Counted from the stretch's first letter, positions 1 to 8,605 are shown. The stretch is 64,000 nucleotides of DNA from Halobellus limi (GCF_004799685.1 NZ_CP031311.1:62001-126000); one strand, 5' to 3'. Numbers and translations: made by a program. The notes: generated from the sequence alone by a model not told the origin.

Positions 1-545
1 GGGCGTTCGTCAGGCGTGGCCCGGGAGACGAGCGCGTCGACGAGGCGGCCGGGTCGCGTCTCCGCTCCCGAACGTTCCCGCTCCGCTTCGAGTTCCTGAT
101 TGGCCTCTTTGAGACGGTGCTCGTACTGATCGAGCACGTACTGCTGCTCTCGACCACGGCGGTCGAGTTGCCGTGCCAACCGCGTGTTCTCGCGTTCGAG
201 CCGTTTCGCCTTCTCGCGCATCCGTTCGTTCTCACGCTGGAGTTCGACGACCAGATCCAGCAGCGTCGACGCCTGGAGGGTGACGTCGACGCTATCGAGG
301 GGCGCCCGGTGACTCGCGGTCGATCCGCAGTCGTCGCGGTCGGTCGGTCGTCGTCTGTGTATCGCACTCGCCCGCCGATCGTCCGTTATGTCCGCCCGTC
401 GAACGTCCGTGGCTGCCTGTCGAACGTCCGTCGCGCCCGCCCCTCGGCGGGGCTCATCTCGATACGCGGAGGCGACGTCACCGCAGCGGATATCGAGGCC
501 TGCTCTGGTACCGCTCATCGGTCCCTCGGAGAACTCTGCGGACAT
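1..545 (-). CDS. Partial coiled-coil protein of unknown function (5' part)
   Basis: An open frame on the minus strand begins with ATG at 545 and has no stop before the left edge, so only the first 181 residues are visible. Residues 1-75 are arginine/aspartate-rich low complexity with a short repeat (TDVRQAATDVRRA). From about residue 90 a heptad-like coiled coil begins (ELQRENERMREKAKRLEREN) and runs to about residue 155. No catalytic motif, signal peptide or membrane segment is visible. The coiled coil suggests self-association, but no family is recognised. A second in-frame ATG lies nine codons downstream and could be the real start. Confidence 0.6.
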   Translation of the reverse strand, partial: MSAEFSEGPMSGTRAGLDIRCGDVASAYRDEPRRGAGATDVRQAATDVRRADITDDRRASAIHRRRPTDRDDCGSTASHRAPLDSVDVTLQASTLLDLVVELQRENERMREKAKRLERENTRLARQLDRRGREQQYVLDQYEHRLKEANQELEAERERSGAETRPGRLVDALVSRATPDER

Positions 546-705
546 GCGTGTTAATTGTCACCGAGTGACTAAGAAGACCCGTCAGACACGGGACGAACGG
601 ACGTCAGCCAGGGTCGAGGAACGGGTCGGAGAGCCGCAGCCCGAACAGTCGTATCGGCCGAAAATACGACAGTTCGACCCGCGAGAGGAGAAAACGCGTC
701 AGCGG

Positions 706-1971
706 TCAGTTCGCGCCGATGTGATCGAGGATCGCCCCGAGGTCGTTCGGAACGGGTTCGGGCTTCCCGCCCGCCTCGAACGCGGCGTCGGGGTCCTTCA
801 GCAGGTGGCCGGTCGTGAGGCAGACGACGTCCTCGTCGGCGTCGACGACGCCCCGATCGCGGAGCTTCTTGAGCCCGGCCACCGAGGCCGCCGAGGCGGG
901 TTCGACGCCGATTCCCTCGCGGGCCAGGTCGCGCTGGGCCTCGGTGATCGACTCGTCGGAGACGGCGACCGCGGTACCGCCGGTCTCGCGGATCCCCGGG
1001 AGCGCCTTCGGCGCGTTGACCGGGTTGCCGATGCGGATCGCCGTCGCGCGCGTCTCGACCTCCTCCCAACGCTGGGTGTCGTCCCAGCCGTTCTCGATCG
1101 CCTCGACCATCGGGGCGGCCCCCTCGGCCTGGACGCCGGTGAGTTTCGGTACCTCCGCGGGATCGAGCGCGCCCGACTGGACGAGTTCGCGGAACGCTTT
1201 GTACAACGCAGAGGTGTTGCCCGCGTTGCCGACGGGCAGGACGATGCGGTCCGGGAAGCGGCCGTAGTCGTCGCGGAACTCCTCTAAGATTTCGAGGCCG
1301 ATCGTCTTCTGTCCCTCCAGCCGGAAGGGGTTCAGCGAGTTGAGCAGGTACACCTCGCCCCGCTGGGCGAGTTCCTGGACGATGTCGAGACAGGCGTCGA
1401 AGTTGCCGTCGACTTCGAGGATGCGCGCGTCGTGGAGCGCGGCCTGGGCGATCTTGCCGGCCGCGACCTTGCCGGAGGGGAGGAGCACGAGCGTCTCCAT
1501 CCCGCCGCGAGCGCCGTAGGCGGCGAGGGCCGCGGAGGTGTTTCCGGTCGACGCGCACGCGAGTCGGCCGACGCCGAGTTCCTTCGCGACGCGGACGCCG
1601 ACGGTCATCCCGCGGTCCTTGAACGAGCCGGTGGGGTTCATTCCCTCGTGCTTGATCCGGAGCGTCTCGACGCCGACGTCGTCACGGAGCCGCGGGGCCT
1701 CGTGCAGCGGCGTGTCGCCCTCGGGGAGCGTGACGCCCTCCTCGAACGGGAGCGCGGCGCGGTAGCGCCAGACGCCCCGTCCCTGCCCCTGGAAGTCTTC
1801 GAACGTCGGCGGCTCCGCGTAGCGCACTTCGAGCAGGTTGCCGTCCTCGCCGGTGTATCGGATCTCGTCGAACGGGGCGTACGTTTCGCCCGTCTCGATG
1901 TCCGCGAGCCAGACGCCGTCGTCGGCGACGTCGGGGGCGTCCGGCGCGGGAGCGGTGAGTTCGAGGCTCAT
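706..1971 (-). CDS. thrC: Threonine synthase
   Basis: PLP-dependent enzyme converting O-phosphohomoserine to threonine and phosphate, the last step of threonine biosynthesis in the cytoplasm. The 421-residue protein has the fold-type II PLP-lysine motif GSFKDRGM with Lys at about 118, the substrate loop STGNTSAALAAY at about 141-152, and the phosphate-binding glycine/asparagine loop PVGNAGNTSA at about 247. An N-terminal extension of about 45 acidic residues precedes the core. A TrmB-like regulator gene lies 40 bp upstream on the same strand, so the two are probably co-transcribed. The lysC gene of the same amino-acid family is far away at 45.9-47.0 kb. Length and motifs are normal for the archaeal enzyme. 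Confidence 0.96.
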   Translation of the reverse strand: MSLELTAPAPDAPDVADDGVWLADIETGETYAPFDEIRYTGEDGNLLEVRYAEPPTFEDFQGQGRGVWRYRAALPFEEGVTLPEGDTPLHEAPRLRDDVGVETLRIKHEGMNPTGSFKDRGMTVGVRVAKELGVGRLACASTGNTSAALAAYGARGGMETLVLLPSGKVAAGKIAQAALHDARILEVDGNFDACLDIVQELAQRGEVYLLNSLNPFRLEGQKTIGLEILEEFRDDYGRFPDRIVLPVGNAGNTSALYKAFRELVQSGALDPAEVPKLTGVQAEGAAPMVEAIENGWDDTQRWEEVETRATAIRIGNPVNAPKALPGIRETGGTAVAVSDESITEAQRDLAREGIGVEPASAASVAGLKKLRDRGVVDADEDVVCLTTGHLLKDPDAAFEAGGKPEPVPNDLGAILDHIGAN

Positions 1972-2011
1972 TGTCGAATCCCTCGCGTTCGGGCGTGAAA
2001 AGGGGGGCGGT

Positions 2012-2389
2012 TCACTCCTCGTCGGCGCCGTATTCGTCGATGCTGCGGTGGACGCGCTCGACCCACTGATCGAGCGCGTCGTGGAGCATCTCCTTCGCCT
2101 GCGGAAGCTCCGTTCCGGTGTACTGGTAGATGTAGCCGCCGGAGTCGAGCAGCCGTCGCTCGCGCTCGGCGAGCCCCTTCTCCATCAGCGTCGTCAGCGA
2201 GCGGTTGACGTTGCTCCGGTCGCGGTCGAGGATGTCTGCGAGTTCGGCGACCGTGCTCCCCGGATTGTCGAGAAGCGTGAGATACGTCCGGCTCTCGTGG
2301 CGCTGGATCCCGAACACGCAGGCGAGGACCTGCTGGAAGCCCGGATCTTCGGTCTCCAGGAGGTCGCTCATCTCTGGCACGTCGCTCAT
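2012..2389 (-). CDS. TrmB/MarR-type winged-helix transcriptional regulator
   Basis: A 125-residue DNA-binding protein. Residues 25-85 form a winged helix-turn-helix: the segment GSTVAELADILDRDRSNVNR reads as helices 2-3, followed by the LTTLMEKGLAERERR wing. The C-terminal helix LHDALDQWVERVHRSI probably dimerises the protein. No sugar-binding TrmB domain is present, so it is a short one-domain form. It lies 40 bp upstream of thrC in the same direction, which suggests it regulates threonine or related metabolism; that is inference from position. A TTTAG box about 26 bases before the ATG fits a leaderless transcript. Target sites are unknown. Confidence 0.85.
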   Translation of the reverse strand: MSDVPEMSDLLETEDPGFQQVLACVFGIQRHESRTYLTLLDNPGSTVAELADILDRDRSNVNRSLTTLMEKGLAERERRLLDSGGYIYQYTGTELPQAKEMLHDALDQWVERVHRSIDEYGADEE

Positions 2390-2528
2390 ACCATCTCCTT
2401 CACCGCCGCCGCGACTAAAGTCCCGCGTCGCCGGCAGTTCCCGGGAGTCGATGCGACCTCGCGGTTGCAGGAATCGATATCGACGGCGCGTGTCGGCTTC
2501 GACTGACCTCTTGGGTCGTACTGAAAGG

Positions 2529-2536
2529 TAATTATT
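2529..2536 (+). promoter_or_regulatory. TATA box of the PAS kinase gene
   Basis: TAATTATT stands about 28 bases before the ATG at 2560, the spacing expected for a leaderless archaeal mRNA. It is the most A/T-rich stretch between the divergent genes. Confidence 0.55.
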
Positions 2537-2559
2537 GCACCGTCACATAGGAGACGCCA

Positions 2560-3576
2560 ATGTGTGACTCCGAATCTCCGAGTAATCGGGTTTCGCCGCC
2601 GGACGGTGGCCATCAGGCCCTCGTCGACAACTTCCCGAACGGGGTGGTGGTGCTCGTCGATTCGGATCTCCGGTACCGGATCGTCGGCCCGGCAGTGCTC
2701 CCGTTTTCGGGCCGTGACGCCACCGAAATGGTCGGGAGAGACGTGTTCGAGCTGTTCCCGGAACCCACGGCCGAGCGCCTCGCGTCCGCGCTGGAGGCGA
2801 CGCTCGACGGGACGGCACAGTCGTTCGACGTCGAGTTCGAGGGGAAGTTTCACCACATCGAGACCGAACCGGCGCGAATCGACGGCGATCCCTACAGCGT
2901 GCTCGTCACCCAGGACGTCACCGAGGCGCGGGAGACGGCGAAGGCGCTGGAAGAGCAGAACGAACGGCTGGATCAGTTCGCCAGTATGGTCTCTCACGAC
3001 CTCCGCGGCCCGCTGAACGTGGCCGAGGGCCGACTGGCGCTCTTCCGCGAGACCGACGACGCGGAACACCTCGCGGCGGTCGACGACGCCCTCGAACGGA
3101 TCGACGAACTGACCGCGGACCTCACGGGACTCGCTCGAAGCAACCGCAGCGACGAGGAGTACGAACGCGTCTCGCTCGACACGGTCGCGCGTTCCGCCTG
3201 GGAGATGATCGACACGCGAGAGGCGGCCCTCGTGACCGAGGAGTGCTCGGTGGTCGGCAGCGAGAGCCAGTTGCAGGCGCTCTTCGAGAACCTGTTTCGG
3301 AACGCCGTCGGCCACGGCGGATCGGACGTCACGGTCCGAGTCGGTCCGCTCGAAGACGGCTTCTACGTGGAAGATACGGGGGTGGGAATTCCGCCAGAGA
3401 GGGAAGAAGAGGTGTTCGAACACGGGTTCACGACGGGGTACAGCGGGACCGGAACCGGACTCACGATCGTCCGTCGGATCGCCGCTTCCCACGGGTTCGA
3501 CGTCGCCCTGGGCGAGAGCCAAGAGGGCGGTGCCCGCTTCGAGTTCCGCGCGTCGGAGTCGGCCGACGAGGAGTGA
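2560..3576 (+). CDS. PAS-domain sensor histidine kinase
   Basis: A 338-residue soluble two-component kinase with no membrane segment, so it senses a cytoplasmic signal. Residues about 18-125 form a PAS domain (ALVDNFPNGVVVLVDSDLRY). The dimerisation/phosphoacceptor H-box is FASMVSHDLRGPL with the phosphorylated His at about 146. The ATPase domain has the N-box LFENLFRNAVGHGG, the G1 box VEDTGVGIP, the F-box FEHGFTT and the G2 box GTGTGLTIVRRI, so all catalytic elements are intact. No response regulator gene is adjacent (orphan kinase), which is common in haloarchaea. It diverges from the thrC-regulator pair. Confidence 0.93.
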   Translation: MCDSESPSNRVSPPDGGHQALVDNFPNGVVVLVDSDLRYRIVGPAVLPFSGRDATEMVGRDVFELFPEPTAERLASALEATLDGTAQSFDVEFEGKFHHIETEPARIDGDPYSVLVTQDVTEARETAKALEEQNERLDQFASMVSHDLRGPLNVAEGRLALFRETDDAEHLAAVDDALERIDELTADLTGLARSNRSDEEYERVSLDTVARSAWEMIDTREAALVTEECSVVGSESQLQALFENLFRNAVGHGGSDVTVRVGPLEDGFYVEDTGVGIPPEREEEVFEHGFTTGYSGTGTGLTIVRRIAASHGFDVALGESQEGGARFEFRASESADEE

Positions 3577-3647
3577 GCGTTGAGGGCGTCGGGTCGGACC
3601 GCCAGCCGGGCGCCAACCCGCCCATCCGCCATCCGTTCGGATCCGCC

Positions 3648-3887
3648 TCACTCGACGCGGCCGTACCCCATCTTCTCGATGCAGGTGAGCATCCCCTCCT
3701 CGTCCTCGTGTTTGTGTAACGTGGTCGGCGTGTCGCAGTAGTACGTGTCGCCGTCGTGGCGGAGCGAGAGCTGGTGCGTCCCGCCGAGGAGTTCCGCCTC
3801 GACGACGACTCGGTGACCGTCCCGGAGCGCATCGAGGATCTCTTCGCCGGTCAACTCGCCGGATTCGACGCGGAGTGGTTCGGGCAT
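3648..3887 (-). CDS. Small conserved haloarchaeal protein of unknown function
   Basis: A 79-residue acidic protein with no recognisable domain. It is rich in His/Asp/Glu towards the C-terminus (TLHKHEDEEGMLTCIEKMGY) and has two cysteines far apart, so it is not a zinc ribbon. The central strand pattern RVVVEAELLGGTHQLSLRHD suggests a small beta-rich fold. Codon use and the acidic composition match the neighbours, and a conventional ATG start supports a real gene. It is convergent with the PAS kinase gene upstream. Function cannot be assigned. Confidence 0.7.
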   Translation of the reverse strand: MPEPLRVESGELTGEEILDALRDGHRVVVEAELLGGTHQLSLRHDGDTYYCDTPTTLHKHEDEEGMLTCIEKMGYGRVE

Positions 3888-3954
3888 ACCCTAGCATTCG
3901 GGGCCGAGAATATGACTGTTGGTGGAAACGGGCCCGCAGGACGGTGCCCGAGCC

Positions 3955-4050
3955 GCCGGAGTCGTCCAAAGCACTGGCAACTTCCGAGGCGCCGGAGTCA
4001 GCCAAGGGACTGGCAACTTCCGGGCCGTCGGAGTCGTCCGAACCGAGTCA
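3955..4050. repeat. 36-bp degenerate tandem repeat
   Basis: The motif GGAGTCGTCC or GGAGTCAGCC recurs at 3958, 3994 and 4030 and ACTGGCAACTTCCG recurs between them, giving about 2.7 copies with an exact 36-bp period. It fills the gap between two minus-strand genes and ends just beyond the stop codon (4054-4056) of the upstream one. Confidence 0.7.
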
Positions 4051-4053
4051 GGA

Positions 4054-4737
4054 TCAGTTCGTCGTCGACCGGGACCGGTCGTCCGATTCCGGTGGTTCGA
4101 CGCCCTCGACGGCCTCGACGGTTTCGGTCTCTTTTTCGGTGTCGACGTGCCAGCGCGTCACCTCGTCGTCGAACTCGCCGAGGCGCTCGCTCACTTTCTG
4201 TTTCAACTCGTCGTCGTTGACGTTGACCTCGAAGATGAACGAGACGTCGTCGCCGCGGGTGGATTTCTGGATGTTGGCGCTGACGAGTTCGTTGTCGAAG
4301 TAGTACGGCGCCAGCTGCGTCATCACCCGCTGGTAGACGGTGTTCTCGACGCGACGGAGCGCCCGTCGGCCCGCGGAGTCGGCCGCGCGAGCGACGTACC
4401 CGAGCGACTCCGACCACCGCTCGACGGCCTCGTCGTTGTCGCCGTTCTCGACGTGTTCGTAGGATTCCGAAAGCCGTTCGCCGGCGGTCTGGAGGTCCTC
4501 GTCGGGGTCCTTCCCGGCCTTCTCGCCCTCGCCCTCCGCGACGCTCGCCTGCGCTGCGGTCTTTTCGCTCACGTCCTCGCCGAGTCGCTCGTGGGACTTC
4601 GGCCGCCACTCGTCCCACTCCTCGAAGGCGTCGCTGTCGACGCCTGCGTCCCGGAGTGCGCGTGTGATGCGTTCGCCGTGTTCGACGACGTCGCCCCAGG
4701 TCCCCCGGACCTTGAATCCGGAGACACTCTCTTCCAT
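4054..4737 (-). CDS. Conserved haloarchaeal protein, unknown function (DUF5828-like)
   Basis: A 227-residue soluble protein with no membrane segment. An acidic, helical middle region (about residues 45-120) includes the coiled-coil-like stretch GERLSESYEHVENGDNDEAV. The C-terminal half (VYQRVMTQLAPYYFDNELVS, then SFIFEVNVNDDELKQKVSER) looks like an alpha/beta domain. I recall this as a haloarchaea-specific domain of unknown function, probably DUF5828, but the number is from memory. The start at 4737 (MEESVSGFKVRG) is chosen because a TATA box sits about 30 bases before it. A longer open frame reaches 5016 but would pass through that promoter. Confidence 0.8.
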   Translation of the reverse strand: MEESVSGFKVRGTWGDVVEHGERITRALRDAGVDSDAFEEWDEWRPKSHERLGEDVSEKTAAQASVAEGEGEKAGKDPDEDLQTAGERLSESYEHVENGDNDEAVERWSESLGYVARAADSAGRRALRRVENTVYQRVMTQLAPYYFDNELVSANIQKSTRGDDVSFIFEVNVNDDELKQKVSERLGEFDDEVTRWHVDTEKETETVEAVEGVEPPESDDRSRSTTN

Positions 4738-4765
4738 CGTCTCGCGAAAGGTACGTTCGTCAAGG

Positions 4766-4773
4766 TATAAAAC
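4766..4773 (-). promoter_or_regulatory. TATA box deciding the start of the gene at 4737
   Basis: Read on the minus strand this is GTTTTATA, about 30 bases before the ATG at 4737, so the transcript should be nearly leaderless and the longer upstream frame is not used. Confidence 0.65.
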
Positions 4774-4992
4774 TCTACTCCGAGCGTTGCGAGCGCGTCG
4801 CACGCGATCTCGGGTCTCGAACGGGATCGGCGTGCTGGTGAGGGTTTCTCGAACGGAACGTGCGGAGTCGAGACGACCTGCTCGAACCAACGGGGCGCGG
4901 TGGCCTTCTCGAACGGAGCGAACGTCGCGACGGACCCGACACCCCCTCCGACGACCCGGGAGGCTTTTGTGCCGAACCGAGATGTATCGCGT

Positions 4993-5412
4993 ATGGGATA
5001 CACCGTAGTGAGCCAATCGGAGGTGAGTCCGGCGGAGGAGCGACCGTGTGAACTACGTCGACTCTCCGAGGCCGCGGAGATGTCGAACGTCGCGATCAAC
5101 CGATTCCGCGCGGAACCGGGCGAACAGATCCCGCTCGCGTACCACTACCACGACCAACAGGAAGAGGCGTTCTACGTGCTCTCGGGGACGATGCACGTCG
5201 AGACGCCGGACGGGACCTATCAGGTCGAGACGGGATCGTTGTTCACTGCGACGCCGGGATCGCCACACAGAGCGTACAACCCGGCGGACGCCGAGGCGGC
5301 TATCGAGGTGCTGGCCGTCGGGGCGCCGGCGGTCGACGGCGACGCCAACGAGTACGATCCGTCGGAAGACGACTCCGCAGCCGACGGCGAATCCGAGACG
5401 GGAGGGAGCTGA
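4993..5412 (+). CDS. Cupin-domain protein
   Basis: A 139-residue single-domain cupin. Motif 1 is seen as [19 protein letters not shown], giving the metal-ligand pattern HxH-x4-E, and motif 2 as [12 protein letters not shown] with the fourth ligand His. The fold probably binds one divalent metal, and the substrate is unknown. The C-terminal 25 residues are an acidic tail. The stop codon lies one base before the ATG of upp, so the two are surely co-transcribed and a role near pyrimidine salvage is possible but unproven. The start at 4993 ([11 protein letters not shown]) is the first ATG consistent with cupin length. Confidence 0.9.
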   Translation: MGYTVVSQSEVSPAEERPCELRRLSEAAEMSNVAINRFRAEPGEQIPLAYHYHDQQEEAFYVLSGTMHVETPDGTYQVETGSLFTATPGSPHRAYNPADAEAAIEVLAVGAPAVDGDANEYDPSEDDSAADGESETGGS

Positions 5413-5413
5413 G

Positions 5414-6094
5414 ATGACGATCGAAGACCGCGACGACGCCTACCTGATCACCCACGCGCTCGCGAAGGACACGCTCTCTCGGCTTCGTGACGTCGAGACC
5501 GAGCAGGTCGCGTTCCGCAAGGGCCTCGTCAAACTCGGACGGATCTGTGGCTACGAGATCATCGACGGCGCGATGGAGACCGAATACGTCTCCGTCCAGA
5601 CGCCGCTGACGGAGACGACCGGCGAGCGGGTGAGCGGCCTCGACGACGTCGTGATCGTCAACGTCCTGCGGGCGGCGACCCCGTTCGTCGAGGGGCTGCT
5701 GAAGGCGTTCCCCCGGGCCAAACAGGGCGTCATCAGCGCCGGCCGCGACGAGAGCGCCGGGATGGACGAGGAGGGTGGCTTCCCGATCACCATCGACTAC
5801 GTGAAGCTCCCGGAGATCACCGAGGACGACACCGTCATCGTCGCCGATCCGATGCTCGCGACCGGATCGACGATGTGCGCCGTTCTCGATCACGTCCTCG
5901 AGTCGGCGGCGGTCGAACCGGCCGACCTGTTCGTCCTCTCGGCGGTCTCCGCGCCCGACGGACTCCTTCGCGTCGGTGAGGAGTTCCCCCAGGCCGACCT
6001 CCTGACCGTCGCTATCGACGACTACCTCGACGACGACGGGTACATCGTTCCGGGCCTCGGCGACGCCGGCGACCGCGCGTTCAGGACGACGTAG
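5414..6094 (+). CDS. upp: Uracil phosphoribosyltransferase
   Basis: Salvage enzyme converting uracil and PRPP to UMP and pyrophosphate in the cytoplasm. The 226-residue protein has the PRPP-binding signature [14 protein letters not shown] at about 141-154, the [11 protein letters not shown] segment, and the C-terminal uracil-recognition motif [16 protein letters not shown]. Length and motifs are typical. It starts one base after the cupin gene stop codon (TGAG then ATG), forming an operon. Downstream of its TAG stop is a 23-bp tandem array. Confidence 0.97.
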   Translation: MTIEDRDDAYLITHALAKDTLSRLRDVETEQVAFRKGLVKLGRICGYEIIDGAMETEYVSVQTPLTETTGERVSGLDDVVIVNVLRAATPFVEGLLKAFPRAKQGVISAGRDESAGMDEEGGFPITIDYVKLPEITEDDTVIVADPMLATGSTMCAVLDHVLESAAVEPADLFVLSAVSAPDGLLRVGEEFPQADLLTVAIDDYLDDDGYIVPGLGDAGDRAFRTT

Positions 6095-6116
6095 GTCGAC
6101 AGGAGAGAGCTCACGA

Positions 6117-6185
6117 GAGGTCCCGCGACGTGAGCATAAGAGGCCCCGCGACGTGAGCATACGAGACCCCGCGACGTGAACAACT
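6117..6185. repeat. 23-bp tandem array after upp
   Basis: Three copies with exact 23-bp period start at 6117, 6140 and 6163, sharing CCCCGCGACGTGAGCATA. Each copy contains the triplet TGA, and 23 is not divisible by three, so the stop triplet falls in all three frames. The last codons of upp (ACGACGTAG) resemble the core of the unit, suggesting that the array grew from the gene end. Confidence 0.85.
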
Positions 6186-6212
6186 TTACCGACGCGCCGC
6201 ACAGGCACACGT

Positions 6213-6425
6213 ATGACCGGGAGCGAACCCTGCGATGCCTGCGGCGATCCGATCGAAGAGGCGCTGGCTCGGACGGTTCAGTTGAACGTCGACCGCTCGG
6301 AAGTCGACAACCAGCGGCTCTGTCCCGCTTGCTTCGCCGACTGGATCGAGCGCTACCGAACCGAGATGCAGCCGCGAGCGACGGAAAGCCCCGTCGACAG
6401 CGACGCCGACATCATCGTGGACTGA
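6213..6425 (+). CDS. Small zinc-ribbon protein
   Basis: A 70-residue protein with two CxxC knuckles, CDACGD near residue 7 and CPACFADW near residue 37, spaced as in a treble-clef or zinc-ribbon fold binding one zinc. The tail is acidic. No catalytic residues are seen, so a nucleic-acid or protein-binding adaptor role is likely but unproven. A CTTTACC box about 28 bases before the ATG fits a leaderless transcript. Its last codons (GTG GAC TGA) are the seed of the 25-bp array that follows. Confidence 0.85.
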   Translation: MTGSEPCDACGDPIEEALARTVQLNVDRSEVDNQRLCPACFADWIERYRTEMQPRATESPVDSDADIIVD

Positions 6426-6556
6426 GCCGAAGTGGCCTCCATAGACTGAACCGAAGCGGAGTGTCGTGGACTGAACCGAAGCGGAGTGTCGTGGACTGAA
6501 CCGAAGCGGAGTGTCGTGGACTGAACCGAAGCGGAGTGTCGTGGACTGAACCGAGG
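6418..6556. repeat. 25-bp tandem array seeded by a gene 3' end
   Basis: Six copies, the first being the last codons and TGA stop of the zinc-ribbon gene. Copies begin near 6419, 6443, 6468, 6493, 6518 and 6543; the last four are almost identical (GGACTGAACCGAAGCGGAGT then GTCGT). Each carries TGA and the 25-bp period rotates the frame. The array fills the gap between two convergent genes and stops about 10 bases before the stop codon of the gene at 6568. Confidence 0.9.
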
Positions 6557-6567
6557 ACGCTCGGGGT

Positions 6568-7419
6568 TCAGACCGCATAGCGGCGTGGATCGTCCGAGTC
6601 GCTCTCGAAGATCGCAACGTACGGTTCGCCCGTCTCGCCGTCCGGGCAGTCGGCGGTTCGCTCGACCGGGAACGTCTCGCCGGTCGTGTTCGCGGCGTCG
6701 AGATACAGCGTCACCGGGTACGTTTTCGAGCCGAAACTCATCACGTGTTCGTTGTAGCCGTCCTGGACGTTCAGGTGGGCGCGGACCGGCGGCCGCTCCT
6801 CGCGCTCGGGTTCGCTCGGATGTCTGTACTCGCTCCAGTCGCCGGCGGCGCACACGCCGTAGTTCGGCGTCTCGACGCGTTCCGGAAGCGGCGTGGGGTT
6901 GCGCGCGACGACCGAGGCGACCCGGACGTCGCCGCGGGGCGACTCGGTGATCTCGATCCGGTTCTCGACCTGGAGTTCGTACGCGAGACCGCCGGTGACG
7001 ACGTCGACGACCAGCACGAGCGCGACGAGCGCGGCGACGGCTCCGAAGAGGTACGTCGCCTGCGACCCGCTCAGGAGTCGGTTCCCGCCGTCGAAGCGCG
7101 TCCGGAGCGCGAACAGCGCGGCCGCGAGGAGCAGGAGTCCCAGGACCGTCACCTCGTTTCCGAGATCGAACGTGTTCACGAAGTCGAAGAAGATCCCGAC
7201 CACCGAAACCACGACGACGCCGTACCCGAGAAGCGTCAGTTGCCGGTCCGTCGTTCGCTGGGAGATGGCGAAGACGCCGGTGAGAAACGCCAGGGCGATC
7301 AGCGTCTTCGAGACCGGTGAGAGGCCGAGTTCGACGCTGAAGACGAAAAACAGGACGGCGATCGTCGTCAGCGCCGCCGCCGCGCCGTTGAACAGCGTCT
7401 CGGAGTCGATGTCGACCAT
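6568..7419 (-). CDS. Multi-spanning membrane protein with exported C-terminal domain
   Basis: A 283-residue protein. Four to five hydrophobic helices occupy residues about 10-150 (for example TTIAVLFFVFSVELGLS and LGYGVVVVSVVGIFFDF). A soluble C-terminal domain of about 130 residues follows a last helix (AAVALVLVVDVVTGGLAY) and probably faces outside. That domain has two cysteines (VCAAGDW, DCPDGETG) that could form a disulfide. The family is not recognised with certainty. The start at 7419 (MVDIDSETLFNG) is chosen since the upstream 91 codons of open frame have atypical composition. It is convergent with the zinc-ribbon gene. Confidence 0.85.
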   Translation of the reverse strand: MVDIDSETLFNGAAAALTTIAVLFFVFSVELGLSPVSKTLIALAFLTGVFAISQRTTDRQLTLLGYGVVVVSVVGIFFDFVNTFDLGNEVTVLGLLLLAAALFALRTRFDGGNRLLSGSQATYLFGAVAALVALVLVVDVVTGGLAYELQVENRIEITESPRGDVRVASVVARNPTPLPERVETPNYGVCAAGDWSEYRHPSEPEREERPPVRAHLNVQDGYNEHVMSFGSKTYPVTLYLDAANTTGETFPVERTADCPDGETGEPYVAIFESDSDDPRRYAV

Positions 7420-7742
7420 ACCGACCGCTTCGAGACGGGAGGTCAATACCGCACCGGTGGAACAAACGGTCGTTTCAGTCTCTCGCGCTCCGGGAGAACG
7501 TGACGTGATCGGAAACGGGATCGCTCGCCCGAACCCCCCTCTTTCGCCTCGAACCCCGTCGCAGTGTGTCGGAATCGTTTCGAAAGGAAGCGAAGGAAAC
7601 GGACCCCCGTACGCTCCGGAGCAGAAGTGTGCGATACGTTCCCGCGGGTTGGTCGGGGCTGTTTGGTCCCGGGCGACGGACGGCGAGGACACACGTCGTC
7701 CGCGCCGAAGGGGCAGGTGGGGGGATCAACGCCCGGGAGGGA
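7420..7742. other. Intergenic stretch without a recognisable gene
   Basis: About 320 bases between the stop of the YigZ-family gene and the start of the membrane-protein gene, both on the minus strand. It holds short purine-rich runs (CGAAAGGAAGCGAAGGAAAC) but no convincing small gene, RNA or repeat. It probably contains the promoter of the membrane-protein gene. Confidence 0.5.
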
Positions 7743-8438
7743 TCAACGCTCGATGTCGGCGCGGCCGCTCGTCGCGCTCCGGATCCGATCGCGGAGCGAC
7801 GCGGCCGCGTCGACCGGCGCGCGGACCGCGAACGTGACGTCGGCTTCGTACGTCGCCTCGAACTCCACGTCAGCGCTTTCGAGGAGTCCGCGGACCGTGC
7901 CCGAGTCGTCGTATTCGACGGTGACGACGAAGCGCTCGTGCGGGACCGTCTCGACGACACCCGCGTCGTCGACGGCGTCTTTGACCGCGCGTGAGTACGC
8001 CCGGGCCAGGCCGCCGACGCCCAAGTTCGTCCCGCCGTAGTACCGCGTGACGACGGCCGCGACGTTCCGTATCTCGCGCTGGACGAGGACGTTCAGCGCG
8101 GGCTTTCCCGACGATCCCGACGGCTCGCCGTCGTCGGACTGGTACTCTCTGAGCATCGTTCCGGCGGCCCGGGTCGCGCCCGTGGAGGATGCCGACTCGG
8201 CGTCTGCAGGAACCCGGTACGCGGGGACGTTGTGCGTCGCGTCCGGATGTCGCTCGCGGATCCGATCGACGAACGACTCGGCCTCCTGAACCGTGTTCGC
8301 GGGTGAAACGTAGCCGATGAACTCCGAGCCCTTCACCTCGAAGCGGGACTCGCCCGGACCGGCCACCGTGCGGAACGACGTCGGGCGAGCATCCGGATCA
8401 TCGGGTTCGTCCGTCACGACCCGGAGTAGCGCCGGCAT
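7743..8438 (-). CDS. YigZ/IMPACT family protein (UPF0029)
   Basis: A 231-residue member of the IMPACT/YigZ family. The N-terminal UPF0029 domain shows RFEVKGSEFIGYVSPA, an AHNVPAYRV-like segment (THNVPAYRV), DDGEPSGSSGKPALNVL and the signature RYYGGTNLGVGGLARAYS. The C-terminal domain (about residues 165-231) is the ferredoxin-like DUF1949-type half. Bacterial and eukaryotic relatives bind ribosomes or translation regulators, but the archaeal role is not established. About 30 residues of low complexity (DAESASSTGATRAAG) are inserted in the first domain. The gene appears to stand alone. Confidence 0.93.
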   Translation of the reverse strand: MPALLRVVTDEPDDPDARPTSFRTVAGPGESRFEVKGSEFIGYVSPANTVQEAESFVDRIRERHPDATHNVPAYRVPADAESASSTGATRAAGTMLREYQSDDGEPSGSSGKPALNVLVQREIRNVAAVVTRYYGGTNLGVGGLARAYSRAVKDAVDDAGVVETVPHERFVVTVEYDDSGTVRGLLESADVEFEATYEADVTFAVRAPVDAAASLRDRIRSATSGRADIER

Positions 8439-8483
8439 CGTTCAAAAGCGTTCGTGTCGGGCGTCGGTTGGGGGACGTCCGAG

Positions 8484-8605
8484 GTACGCGGGTCAATGTG
8501 GGAGGGTTCGGTCTACGTGGATCGGCGTGGGGGACTTGGTCCACGCGGATCGACGTGGGGAACTCGATCTACGCGGATCGACGTGGGGAACTCGGTCTAC
8601 GCGAT
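8484..8605. repeat. 28-bp tandem array at the 3' end of the ACT-domain gene
   Basis: Copies with exact 28-bp period begin at 8512, 8540, 8568 and 8596, plus a decayed copy near 8484; they share CTACGCGGATCGACGTGGGG. The copy at 8596 contains the CTA that is the TAG stop (minus strand) of the gene at 8597-9100. Three of the four clear copies keep this stop triplet, and 28 is not divisible by three. Confidence 0.9.

Noticed and set aside
4737-5016. N-terminal extension of the protein that starts at 4737, up to an ATG at 5016
   Set aside because: The extension would cross a TATA box placed correctly for the ATG at 4737 and would overlap the cupin gene on the other strand. Its sequence is arginine-rich and unlike the rest of the protein.
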